Positions 25,866-34,442 of a stretch of DNA of 56,747 bases are shown piece after piece (positions within the stretch are counted from its first letter, which is position 1; each line of letters starts with the position of its first letter). Source of the DNA: an uncultured Oscillospiraceae bacterium (GTDB lineage: Bacteria; Bacillota; Clostridia; Oscillospirales; Acutalibacteraceae); assembly GCA_905198295.1 (NCBI GenBank), contig CAJKBW010000004.1, positions 1 through 56,747 on the forward strand. The letters run 5' to 3'. The notes below the pieces were generated by a model, which saw only the letters and a list, made by a program, of their open reading frames with translations, did no database searches and was not told where the DNA came from. The translations under genes were made by a program, and so were the position numbers.

Positions 25866-26316
25866 TGTTTTCCAGCTCATCCAGCAGATCGCCCATAATG
25901 CCGACGTTGTACGGTGTGATAATAAAGGTGCAGTTGGCCACCTTCTTGATCTGACCGTCGTTGGCATAGGCCACGCCGCTGAGGAAATCCAGAATGCGGC
26001 GCGCTACATCCTTGTTTGCCGATTCCAGATTCAGCACGACCGTGCGCTTGGAATTGAGATGGTCGGCCACCGTGCTGGCATCATCAAAGCGTTCCGGCTT
26101 GACCAGCACCACCTGCAGCTGCGCGGTAGCGTGGATATTGACCACCTTGTTGCCGCGCTTGGTCGTATCTGCCGCCGGAGCCGCGCTGTACGAATCCGTT
26201 GAGTCGGAAGCCTTGGACACGAAATCCATCGTATCCTCGTTTTCCTCCTGCTCCAGATCGTAATCGTCATCCTCCGGATCCCCCATGAATCCTTTAATCT
26301 TGTCGAACAGTCCCAT
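25849..26316 (-). CDS. sepF: Cell-division protein SepF
   Basis: FtsZ-binding, membrane-anchoring division protein. Starting at ATG 26316 the protein begins MGLFDKIKGFMG, the amphipathic membrane-binding helix; an upstream in-frame ATG (26355) would add 13 residues that hide this helix. A GGGGG ribosome-binding stretch is about ten bases upstream. An acidic linker (about 15-60) is followed by the SepF core: VVNIHATAQLQVVLVKPERFDDASTVADHL, then DVARRILDFLSGVAYANDG. Length 155 is standard. Overlaps ylmH by 17 bases. Confidence 0.94.
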   Translation of the reverse strand: MGLFDKIKGFMGDPEDDDYDLEQEENEDTMDFVSKASDSTDSYSAAPAADTTKRGNKVVNIHATAQLQVVLVKPERFDDASTVADHLNSKRTVVLNLESANKDVARRILDFLSGVAYANDGQIKKVANCTFIITPYNVGIMGDLLDELENNGLYF

Positions 26317-26373
26317 TGTGCTAAACCCCCATATGTTTTTTGTTCCTGTCAGCAATCAGAATATTTCGGCATC

Positions 26374-27108
26374 TCAGTACCGTGCACCGAACAGCGCCGA
26401 GCCGATACGAACCATCGTCGCGTCTTCCAGAATCGCTTCCGCATAGTCGGACGACATCCCCATCGACAAAATGCTCATAGTGATATTATCTATGTTTTTA
26501 TCCCGTATGTCAATAAACAGTTTGTGCATACGCGAAAAAAACTCTCTTTTTTCCTTTTCTTTGTCGGAAATCGGCGGAATGGTCATCAATCCGCACACAT
26601 GGATCGAGGAAAGCGCGGCACATTCGTGCAGCAGTTCTTCCAGCCGATCGGGGGCAACACCGGACTTGCTTTCTTCGCCGCCGATATTGACCTCCACCAG
26701 CACATCCAGCCGTTTTCCGCAGCGCTGCGCGGCAGCGTCCACAGCCTGAGCAAGGCGGAGCGAATCAATCGATTCGATCATATCCACCTTATCGACAATT
26801 TTTTCCACCTTATTCGTCTGAAGATGCCCGATAAGATGGATATCCATGTCGTCGAGCAACAGCGATTCCCGTTTGCCCAGAAATTCCTGCACCCGGTTTT
26901 CGCCGATGTGCCTCACCCCGGAAAGAATCGCCCGGTTGATCCGTGCGGCTTCCACCGTTTTGGTAACGGCAAGCAGCGTCACGTCCTCTTCCCGGCGGCC
27001 GGCCCGCAGGCAAGCCTGTGCCATTGTCTCACGGATGCGCTTGAGATTCTCCACACAGGAATCCCCTTCCGGCGCCACCGGCCGATCAGGAACGTATAAT
27101 TTTTCCAT
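26374..27108 (-). CDS. YggS-family PLP-binding protein (PLPBP/PROSC)
   Basis: Pyridoxal-phosphate homeostasis protein with an alanine-racemase-like TIM barrel, no known catalytic turnover. Visible: TLLAVTKTV with the PLP Lys, HIGENRVQEFLGK, DIHLIGHLQTNK, VEVNIGGEESKSG, and the phosphate-binding LSMGMSSDYAEAI...VRIGSALFG ending. The chosen ATG (27108) has AAGGGG seven bases upstream and gives 244 residues. It lies inside the end of the HlyD-like gene (23-base overlap). The yggS-sepF neighbourhood is widely conserved in Gram-positives (ylmE-ylmF). It is 57 bases upstream of sepF. Confidence 0.92.
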   Translation of the reverse strand: MEKLYVPDRPVAPEGDSCVENLKRIRETMAQACLRAGRREEDVTLLAVTKTVEAARINRAILSGVRHIGENRVQEFLGKRESLLLDDMDIHLIGHLQTNKVEKIVDKVDMIESIDSLRLAQAVDAAAQRCGKRLDVLVEVNIGGEESKSGVAPDRLEELLHECAALSSIHVCGLMTIPPISDKEKEKREFFSRMHKLFIDIRDKNIDNITMSILSMGMSSDYAEAILEDATMVRIGSALFGARY

Positions 27109-28348
27109 CGTACAGCCCCTTCTTTCCGCTGACGACCACTTCATCGTACAGCCTCAGGTACTCCCTGGTATCGATTCCCTTTTCCTCAAGTTCACTCTGC
27201 GACAGCGTGGTCATATCGCGGCAGATATGAAAGCCGGACTCGCTGTAAAGGATATCCACTTTCCGGAATCCCACCGTATTGCCCACGCGGATATACACCC
27301 CGCGCTCCCCGTCGTCATTAAAGGTCAGCGCCGAATCCGGCACGCGAAGCCCTTCATACTCCACCAGACGGATCCGCGCGGTTTCCTTCCGGATATCCGC
27401 CAGTGCCTCCGACATATACGAGCATTTCAGCACGACCAGTGTTTTCCCGTCTTTGGTACGGTTGGCCAGCGTAACTTCCACCGGCACCGCCTCTTCCGAG
27501 ACAAAGGGAAACTGCACCGACAGCTTGGCATCCTGCCGGATCTGCGCCGCAGCTGCGGAGTCCAGCACACAGGTAAAATACCATTCATAATCCCCGACAA
27601 CCTTGCCGGCGTAGTCCACGGTATTCTCCGCTGCGGTCATGGCAAGCGCCGCCTCTACCTCTTCCACTGTAAGGCTGGATACCTTGTCATAATCCAAAAC
27701 CTTTTCCAGACCGTCCACCGCGCTGACAAAGTATCCGGCCACCGGCGCGGCGAGAGTGGCGGAAGGGGTTGACGCCTGATTTTCAAGCGCCTGCTTCTGC
27801 GCGGTCAGTGCCGCAATGCGTTCGGAGAAATCCGTCGCTGTTCCGATGATTTTCTGCCGTTTATTCATCAGGCTGAGAAGCTGCGTACGCAGCGAATCGC
27901 TATCCGAAGTATCCGGCGAATGCACCGCCACAGCCAGTTCCAGCTGCAGGCGGTCGATCTGTTTGTTGATCATATCCAGGTTCACCCGGTTGGCTGCCCC
28001 CTGCTGATCGATGGTTTTCAGCTCCTGAATCTGGGCCTCCAGCTTCTCGATCTGCTGGTGGACCAGTGCAGCGCTTTCGTCGGGATAAATCTCGGCAATC
28101 TGCCCGTTCATGGCCACCTTGCTGCCATTAGCCAGGGTGTAATAGCGATAGCCTTCGGTTTCGGCCGGAATCACCGTTTCATTGCGGATGGTGATCCCCT
28201 CGGCGTCCACTGTATCGTACACGCTGTAATTGCGCACGGTTTCGGTTTCCAGCGGCGAGTAAAGCAGCTGGAAGGCCTGATAGCCCACATAAGCGACCAG
28301 AAACAGCGCCGCCACCGCCGTCAGCAGCCGTCTGAGAAAACTGTCCAC
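27086..28348 (-). CDS. HlyD-like membrane-fusion protein, no partner transporter nearby
   Basis: Membrane-anchored protein of 420 residues. One N-terminal membrane helix (about 8-30), then an extracellular part: a beta/lipoyl-like segment, a long coiled coil (about 95-205, EKLEAQIQELK, ERIAALTAQKQALENQ), and C-terminal beta-barrel-like domains ending VRVPDSAL-type (EGLRVPDSALTFNDDGERGVYIRVGNTVGFRKVDI). This layout matches HlyD/RND adaptor proteins, but no ABC or RND pump gene is adjacent; the neighbours are miaA and the yggS-sepF group. It may be a cell-envelope or division factor rather than an efflux adaptor. GTG start with GGGGGAG in the end of miaA, three bases after its stop. Confidence 0.75.
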   Translation of the reverse strand: MDSFLRRLLTAVAALFLVAYVGYQAFQLLYSPLETETVRNYSVYDTVDAEGITIRNETVIPAETEGYRYYTLANGSKVAMNGQIAEIYPDESAALVHQQIEKLEAQIQELKTIDQQGAANRVNLDMINKQIDRLQLELAVAVHSPDTSDSDSLRTQLLSLMNKRQKIIGTATDFSERIAALTAQKQALENQASTPSATLAAPVAGYFVSAVDGLEKVLDYDKVSSLTVEEVEAALAMTAAENTVDYAGKVVGDYEWYFTCVLDSAAAAQIRQDAKLSVQFPFVSEEAVPVEVTLANRTKDGKTLVVLKCSYMSEALADIRKETARIRLVEYEGLRVPDSALTFNDDGERGVYIRVGNTVGFRKVDILYSESGFHICRDMTTLSQSELEEKGIDTREYLRLYDEVVVSGKKGLYDGKIIRS

Positions 28349-28351
28349 GCC

Positions 28352-29326
28352 TTACTCCCCCTTTCCATCCTTCATCGCCTGCAAGGCGTCTTTCATCCGA
28401 AGATACGCTTCCTGCTCCAGTTCCTTCGGATCGTCATATTCATCGATATACAGCACCGTGCCGGGCATGGTTTTGCTCATCCTGCGGAACCAGGAAAGCT
28501 GACGCTTGGCATACCGGCGGGTGCCCCGCTTGAGATTCTCCGCCGCCGCCTCCAGCGTGCATTCCCCGCGCAGGTACGGCGCCAGCTCCTTATACCCGAT
28601 GGCCTGCAACGCGGTAGCGCCGCCCGGCAGCGCCATCACACGCGCAGCCTCCTCCGGCAGCCCTTTTTCCAGCATCGCATCCGCCCGGCGGTCGATCCGG
28701 TCGTACAGCACCTGACGCTCCCGGCAATCCAGCAAAAGCAGCCAGGGCGCATACGGAGACGGACGGCTGCGGGAATAAGCCTGCTGCTGCGCCATCGTGC
28801 GTCCGGTCGTGCGGTATACCTCCAGCGCACGGATAATGCGGCCGTGATCGTTTTCATGCAGCCTTGCCGCGGTTTCGGGGTCTACCCGGCGCAGCTCCTC
28901 CAGCAGGGCCGCACCGCCTTCCCGGAGGATGCGGCAGCGCAGCTCCTCCCGGCAGGATGAGCCCTCCGGCTCCTCAGCAAAAACGAGATTCTCCGCAAGC
29001 GACTGGATATACAAGCCGGTGCCCCCGCAGAGAATCGGCAGCGCGCCGCGCGATACAATTCCGGCAATCACCGCATGGGCATCCTCCACATACCGGGCAA
29101 CGCTGTACGGCTTGTCCAGCGGCTGAAACCCCAGCAGATGGTGCGGAATCCCCCGCAGCTCTTCCTCCTGCGGACGCGCCGTACCGATGCAGAGAGACGA
29201 ATAGATCTGCATCGAATCCGCGGATACCACCTCGCCGCCGAACCGCTGCGCGAGGCTTACGGCCAGCGCCGTCTTGCCGGAAGCGGTTGGACCGGCCACA
29301 ATGGGAAGCGGGATGCGGCGCTGCAT
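28352..29326 (-). CDS. miaA: tRNA dimethylallyltransferase MiaA
   Basis: Adds a dimethylallyl group to A37 of tRNAs reading codons that begin with U, making i6A37, the substrate for MiaB. P-loop GPTASGKT at 12-19, SADSMQIY 36-43, GTARP near 49, GGTGLYIQSL near 103, and the C-terminal RYAKRQLSWFRR tRNA-binding motif near 270-282. Length 324 is standard. Start ATG with AAAGGAG nine bases upstream. MiaB, the next enzyme of the pathway, is encoded five genes upstream in the same array. Confidence 0.95.
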   Translation of the reverse strand: MQRRIPLPIVAGPTASGKTALAVSLAQRFGGEVVSADSMQIYSSLCIGTARPQEEELRGIPHHLLGFQPLDKPYSVARYVEDAHAVIAGIVSRGALPILCGGTGLYIQSLAENLVFAEEPEGSSCREELRCRILREGGAALLEELRRVDPETAARLHENDHGRIIRALEVYRTTGRTMAQQQAYSRSRPSPYAPWLLLLDCRERQVLYDRIDRRADAMLEKGLPEEAARVMALPGGATALQAIGYKELAPYLRGECTLEAAAENLKRGTRRYAKRQLSWFRRMSKTMPGTVLYIDEYDDPKELEQEAYLRMKDALQAMKDGKGE

Positions 29327-29350
29327 AAACGGGTCTCCTTTCGGTCAGGC

Positions 29351-31308
29351 TCAGCCGCCCAGGCGGCCAAACTGCTTTTCCAGCTCGTGACGGGAAAACT
29401 CAATACATACCGGCCGGCCATGCGGACAGGTGCGGATATCCTGATCCCACAGCACCCGCTGTGCAAGCTCCTGCCACTCCTCCGGACGGGTGGTATCCCC
29501 CGCCTTTACCGCAGCGCGGCAGGCAGAGGAATGATAAATCCAGTCCAGCTTATCGCTGCCGATATCCTTCCGGCCGGAAACAAAACCGCCCGCGATCTCC
29601 TGAAGCAGCGCTTCCACGTCACTGCCGTCGAGCAGCATCGGCAGCGCGCGCACCAGCACCGTACCGGCGCCGAAATCCTCGATCTCAAATCCCGCCGCAG
29701 TCAGGGTATCCATCTCCCCGATCAGCGCGGCGTATTCTTCCCGGCTCAGCGCCACGGTTACCGGCGCGAGAAGCTGCTGGGCATCGCTGTGCGGATCCTG
29801 TTTGAAACGGTTATACAAAATCCGCTCATGCGCGGCATGCTTATCAATAAAATAGAGCGCCCCGTCCATTTCCGCGATGATGTAGGTTTTGAACGCTTCG
29901 CCGAGGCAGCGGATCGGCGGGTGTCCCTCCGCCGCTTCCCTGCCATTTCCGGCAGGGGTTCAGCCGGTTTCGGCGGAGCTGCTGCCGCGGGCGGCATAAC
30001 CGGCTCCTCATCCACTGTGCGTTCAATATCGATGCGCACGGCGGACGGCCGGGAAGCCGTCACATGATAACCCATATCGGCCGGCGAGCTGCGCATCACA
30101 TGGCCGGAAGACACCGGCGAAACCGGCGGCGCTGCCCAGAAAACCGGCGCACGCGGTGTTTTTTCGGCGGCGGGCTTGTCCGCCGTCTCCGGAAAAGACC
30201 GTTCGGCTGTCCGGGCGGCGGCAGCATGCGCCGTCTGCGGCCGGACAAACTGCAGTTGCTCGGCCTCCGGCTTCGGCGGGGTGACGACACGCGGCGGAAG
30301 AGAAACCTGCCGGCGGGTATCCCCGCTTTCCAGCGCGGTGCGAACCGCATGGTAAACCGCGTCAAATACCGGCTTTTCGTTGATGAACCGCACTTCGATT
30401 TTTGCCGGATGCACGTTGGCGTCCACCGTTTCCGCCGGCATATCCAGATGCAGCACGCAGGAAGGAAATTTTCCCACCATGATGCTGCCCTTATAGGCCT
30501 GCTCCATCGCCGCCATAGCCGTCCGGGTTTTGACATAGCGGCCGTTGATAAAAAAGTGCTGCATCGTCCGGTTGGCCCGCACCGCGGCCGGCTTGCACAA
30601 GAAGCCGTGCACATGCACGCCGCCCATCGCATAATCCACCGGCATCAGGCCGCCGGCAAACTCGCGGCCGAACACCGCATAGATGCACGAATGCAGATCC
30701 CCATCCCCCGGGGTAAGCAGTTCTTCCTTTCCCTCACGGACAAAGCGGATGGATACCTCGGGATGCGACAGCGCAATACGGTCCACCACACCGGCGACCG
30801 CATTGCCCTCACTGACGTCCTTTTTCAGAAATTTCATACGCGCGGGAACATTATAAAACAAATCCCGCACGACAATTGTCGTACCCTGGGGGCAGCCGGC
30901 GTCCTCGAGCAGGATTTCCTCTCCGCCCTCGATCACATAGCGGGTGCCGGCCAGTTCGTCCTTTGTGCGGGTGGTCATCTCCACCCGCGCCACTGCCGCG
31001 ATAGAGGCCAGCGCCTCACCGCGGAAGCCAAGCGTACCGATCGCCTCAAGATCGTTCTCGGTGCGCACCTTACTGGTCGCATGACGCAGGAATGCGGTCG
31101 GCACATCCTCCCGCGCGATGCCGGAGCCGTTGTCGGTGATCGTAATGCTGTGAATACCGCCGGAACGGATATCCAGCGAAACATTTTTTGCCCCGGCATC
31201 GATGGTGTTTTCGAGCAGCTCCTTAACCACAGAAGAGGGGCGCTCCACGACCTCCCCCGCCGCGATCAGCTCGGCTGTGTGTTTATCCAGAACCTGAATA
31301 TGCGCCAT
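29351..31308 (-). pseudogene. mutL: DNA mismatch repair protein MutL, frameshifted in this sequence
   Basis: The N-terminal part, from ATG 31308 (AGAGGG eight bases upstream), has the GHKL ATPase motifs LIAAGEVVERPSSVVKELLEN, DNGSGI and TLGFRGEAL and a transducer domain. The frame then runs into non-MutL residues from about 29940 and stops at 29758. The C-terminal dimerization/endonuclease domain continues in the -1 frame from about 29940 (IRCLGEAFKTYII, DKHAAHERILYNRF, CPHGRP) to the stop at 29351. One missing base in the purine-rich tract around 29931-29945 explains this. It could be a sequencing error, a true mutation or, less likely, programmed frameshifting: no slippery heptamer is visible. 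If real, it separates ATPase from endonuclease and would impair mismatch repair. Confidence 0.85.
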
Positions 31309-31333
31309 GAATACGTCCCTCTCTTTCCTTGAC

Positions 31334-33955
31334 TTAATAGGCTTCCGCCGCTTTGCACAGCTCATACAGCGTCTGCAGCGCTTCGATCGGCGTCAGGGTA
31401 TTGACGTCGATTTCCCGCAGCCGCTGCACCAGCTCGTTATCGACGGCCGGCAGCAGGGAAAGCTGTCCGCTGTCGTCCTCTACATGCTCCGCCGCGACAT
31501 GCGGCTTATGCAGCTCGATATCCCCATTGTCCAGCTGACGCAGGATATCCTTGGCGCGGGACACCACCGAGTCGGGTATGCCGGCGAGCTTCGCCACCTC
31601 GATGCCGTAGCTGTCGTCCGCCGGGCCGCGGACGATCCGCCGCAGGAAGGTGATATCGTCCCCGCGCTTTTTCACCGCGATATTGTAATTTTTCACGCAC
31701 TCCAGTTCGCTTTCCATCACGGTCAGCTCATGGTAATGGGTGGCAAACAGGGTCTTGGCTCCCAGCTTTTTGATGCTGGCCACATGCTCCAGCACCGCCC
31801 GCGCGATGCTCATGCCGTCAAAGGTAGAGGTGCCGCGGCCGATCTCGTCGAAAATAATCAGGCTGTCGGCAGTGGCGTTGCGCAGGATGGCGGCCACCTC
31901 GCTCATTTCCACCATGAAGGTGGACTGTCCCGCCGCCAGATCGTCCGATGCGCCGACCCGGGTAAAAATGCTGTCGACGATGCCGATCTGTGCGGAATCC
32001 GCCGGCACAAAGCTGCCGATCTGCGCCATGAGCACGATCAGCGCCGTCTGCCGCATATACGTGGATTTACCCGCCATATTCGGCCCGGTGATAATCGCCA
32101 CGCGATTCTCGCCGTTGTCGAGCAGCGTATCGTTCGGCACAAACGGCGCATCCAGAAGCGCCTCCACCACCGGATGGCGGCCGTTATGGATATCGATGCG
32201 CCCTTTCATGTCAATGAGCGGACGGCAGTACTTCTGCCGCACCGCCACCTCCGCAAAAGAACAGAGCACATCCAGCCGTGCCACGGCGCCCGCAGTGCGC
32301 TGGATCCGCGGCAGCTGTTTGGATACCGTTTCCCGCAGCTCGGTAAACAGCTGGTACTCCAGCGCCACCACACGGTCCTTGGCACCGAGCACGCGGGCCT
32401 CCAGCTCCTTGAGTTCCTGGGTGATATAGCGTTCCGCGTTCGCCAGCGTCTGCTTGCGGATATAGGTTTCCGGCACCTCGCCGTGATACGCGCGGGATAC
32501 CTCTATGTAATAGCCGAAAACCCGGTTATAGCCCACCTTCAGGTTCTTGATGCCGGTGCGCTCTTTTTCCTCGGTTTCAATGCGGGCGATGATGCCCTTG
32601 CCGTCGGTCATATCGGTACGCAGCTGGTCGATTTCCTCGCTGTACCCCTCGCGGATCATGCCGCCTTCCCGCACCGTGAACGGCGGTTCGTCCACAATCG
32701 CCCGCTCGATCAGCTCGCATATGTCGGTCAGCGGATCAATACCGTCCCGGATCTCGACAAGCATCTGCGCTTTACAGCCTTCCATCCAGTTTTGGATCGG
32801 CGCCATTTTGCGCAGGGTAAACGCCAGGCTGCGCAGCTCCTTGGCGTTGGCGCTGCCGTAGACGATGCGGGTCATGATGCGTTCGAGATCATAAATATCC
32901 GCCAGCTGAGCGAGCAGGTCGCCGCGCAGGATGGAATCGCCGGTCAGCTCCTCCACGGCGTTGTGCCGACGGATGATCTGTGCGGGGTTGATCAGCGGCT
33001 GCTCAATCCAGCTGCGGATCAGCCGCTTGCCCATCGCCGTCTTGGTACGGTCGAGCACCCCCAGCAGCGAGCCGCGCTTTTCCTTGGAACGCATGGTTTC
33101 CAGCAGTTCCAGATTGCGGCGCGCCGCCAGATCCAGCTTCATAAAGCGCGCATCGGAATAGATATCGAGGCTGGTCAGCCGTTCCAAACCGGTCATCTGG
33201 GTATCGTAAAGATACTGCAGCGCGGCACCGAGTGCGCGCACCGCGCAGGTCTGCCCTTCCAGACCAAGAGCTTCCAGATTCTCCGCCTTAAAATGACGGA
33301 GCAGCCGATCCACCGCACCGGTATATTCAAAGTCCGCCGCCGGCGCCGCATCCGCCTGCCGTCCCAGACGCCCGGTGATAAACGATACCAGCTCAGCATT
33401 TGCGCTGGCAATGTCGTTGAGGCGGATTTCACTGGGCGAATACCGGCCGAGCTCATTATTCACCCGTACGATGATATCCGCGCCGTCGAGCGTCGTCACA
33501 TGCGCTTCGCCGGTGGAGCAGTCGACAAAGCAAAGTCCCGCCTCGTCGCCGGCATCCCCCAGCACCAGCACGCACAGATAGTTGTTCTTGCTCTCGTCAA
33601 GCATGCTGCCTTCAATGACCGTACCCGGGGTAATCACACGGATCACCTCCCGCTTGACAAGGCCCTTGGCCAGCGACGGATCCTCCATCTGCTCGCAGAT
33701 GGCAACCTTATACCCCTTCTGCACCAGCCGCGCAATATAGGATTCACAGCTGTGGAACGGCACACCGCACATCGGCGCGCGCTCCTCCTGCCCGCATTCC
33801 TTGCCGGTCAGGGTGAGTTCCAGCTCACGCGACGCGGTCTTGGCGTCGTCGTAGAACATCTCATAAAAATCCCCCAGCCGGAAAAACAGCAGGCAGCCGG
33901 GATGCTGCTCCTTGATCTCGAAATACTGCCTCATCATCGGCGTCAATTCCGCCAT
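31334..33955 (-). CDS. mutS: DNA mismatch repair protein MutS
   Basis: Mismatch-recognition ATPase. N-terminal MutS I domain with the mismatch-reading FxE-type motif in LFFRLGDFYEMFYDDA (near residues 25-40), connector, lever and clamp domains, then Walker A GPNMAGKST near 615 and DEIGRGTSTFDG near 695. The ATG at 33955 is chosen because GGGGAG lies eight bases upstream; an upstream GTG at 33964 would sit on that site. Length 873 matches the family. Immediately upstream of mutL (25-base gap), as in most Firmicutes. Confidence 0.96.
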   Translation of the reverse strand: MAELTPMMRQYFEIKEQHPGCLLFFRLGDFYEMFYDDAKTASRELELTLTGKECGQEERAPMCGVPFHSCESYIARLVQKGYKVAICEQMEDPSLAKGLVKREVIRVITPGTVIEGSMLDESKNNYLCVLVLGDAGDEAGLCFVDCSTGEAHVTTLDGADIIVRVNNELGRYSPSEIRLNDIASANAELVSFITGRLGRQADAAPAADFEYTGAVDRLLRHFKAENLEALGLEGQTCAVRALGAALQYLYDTQMTGLERLTSLDIYSDARFMKLDLAARRNLELLETMRSKEKRGSLLGVLDRTKTAMGKRLIRSWIEQPLINPAQIIRRHNAVEELTGDSILRGDLLAQLADIYDLERIMTRIVYGSANAKELRSLAFTLRKMAPIQNWMEGCKAQMLVEIRDGIDPLTDICELIERAIVDEPPFTVREGGMIREGYSEEIDQLRTDMTDGKGIIARIETEEKERTGIKNLKVGYNRVFGYYIEVSRAYHGEVPETYIRKQTLANAERYITQELKELEARVLGAKDRVVALEYQLFTELRETVSKQLPRIQRTAGAVARLDVLCSFAEVAVRQKYCRPLIDMKGRIDIHNGRHPVVEALLDAPFVPNDTLLDNGENRVAIITGPNMAGKSTYMRQTALIVLMAQIGSFVPADSAQIGIVDSIFTRVGASDDLAAGQSTFMVEMSEVAAILRNATADSLIIFDEIGRGTSTFDGMSIARAVLEHVASIKKLGAKTLFATHYHELTVMESELECVKNYNIAVKKRGDDITFLRRIVRGPADDSYGIEVAKLAGIPDSVVSRAKDILRQLDNGDIELHKPHVAAEHVEDDSGQLSLLPAVDNELVQRLREIDVNTLTPIEALQTLYELCKAAEAY

Positions 33956-34002
33956 CCACGACACTCCCCTTTTTCCGAAATGCAGCGCCTCCGCCGCCGG
34001 CC

Positions 34003-34419
34003 TTACTGGCAGCCGCCGCAGGTGGAGCAGCTGCCGGAACAGCCGCTGCCGCTTTCCAGCGCCTCATCCGGATTCACGCCCTGCGCGGAAAGGGTAATGA
34101 TGGTATTGATCTGCCGCATCAGGGCATCCATTTCTTCTTTGGCCTGCTGATACGCCATCATATTGGCGTTGGCCATAATGCGTCCGTACACCTCGCGCAG
34201 CTCCTGGTCGAGCACCTTCATACGCTCCGGATCCTTGTCCGCTTCGCTTTTGGTGGCCTCGTTGTTCACCGCGATACGCTTGAGATTGAATTCCCCGATC
34301 ATGCCCTGCAGCGCCTCATCCTCGTCCGCCGCGGCCTGCGCCATCTGCATACGGATATACCGGCCGTCCTCCTGAAGTGCAAAGCCGATTTCCTTCGCCA
34401 AATCCAAAATATCGTTCAT
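34003..34419 (-). CDS. YlbF/YmcA-family regulator with C-terminal cysteine cluster
   Basis: Small helical protein of the Com_YlbF family (138 residues). In Bacillus, YlbF, YmcA and YaaT form a complex that carries [4Fe-4S] clusters and adjusts RNase Y activity. Here the helical core spans about 1-115, followed by a tail with four cysteines (C127, C131, C134, C137) in a Ser/Gly-rich stretch, suited to metal or Fe-S binding. The neighbour miaB mirrors the Bacillus ymcA-ymcB(miaB)-...-mutS-mutL order, so this may be the YmcA counterpart by synteny. ATG start with AAGAGG-type site upstream. Cluster type is inference. Confidence 0.88.
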   Translation of the reverse strand: MNDILDLAKEIGFALQEDGRYIRMQMAQAAADEDEALQGMIGEFNLKRIAVNNEATKSEADKDPERMKVLDQELREVYGRIMANANMMAYQQAKEEMDALMRQINTIITLSAQGVNPDEALESGSGCSGSCSTCGGCQ

Positions 34420-34442
34420 GTCAATAACCTCTTTCTGTTTAT

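Noticed and set aside
29758..29950. Programmed -1 frameshift in mutL
   Set aside because: No slippery heptamer in the required frame and no downstream pseudoknot is apparent; a single-base loss is simpler.
31307..34150. A 947-codon open frame antisense to mutS
   Set aside because: Same cause as the purL shadow; mutS is clearly coding on the minus strand, with all family motifs.
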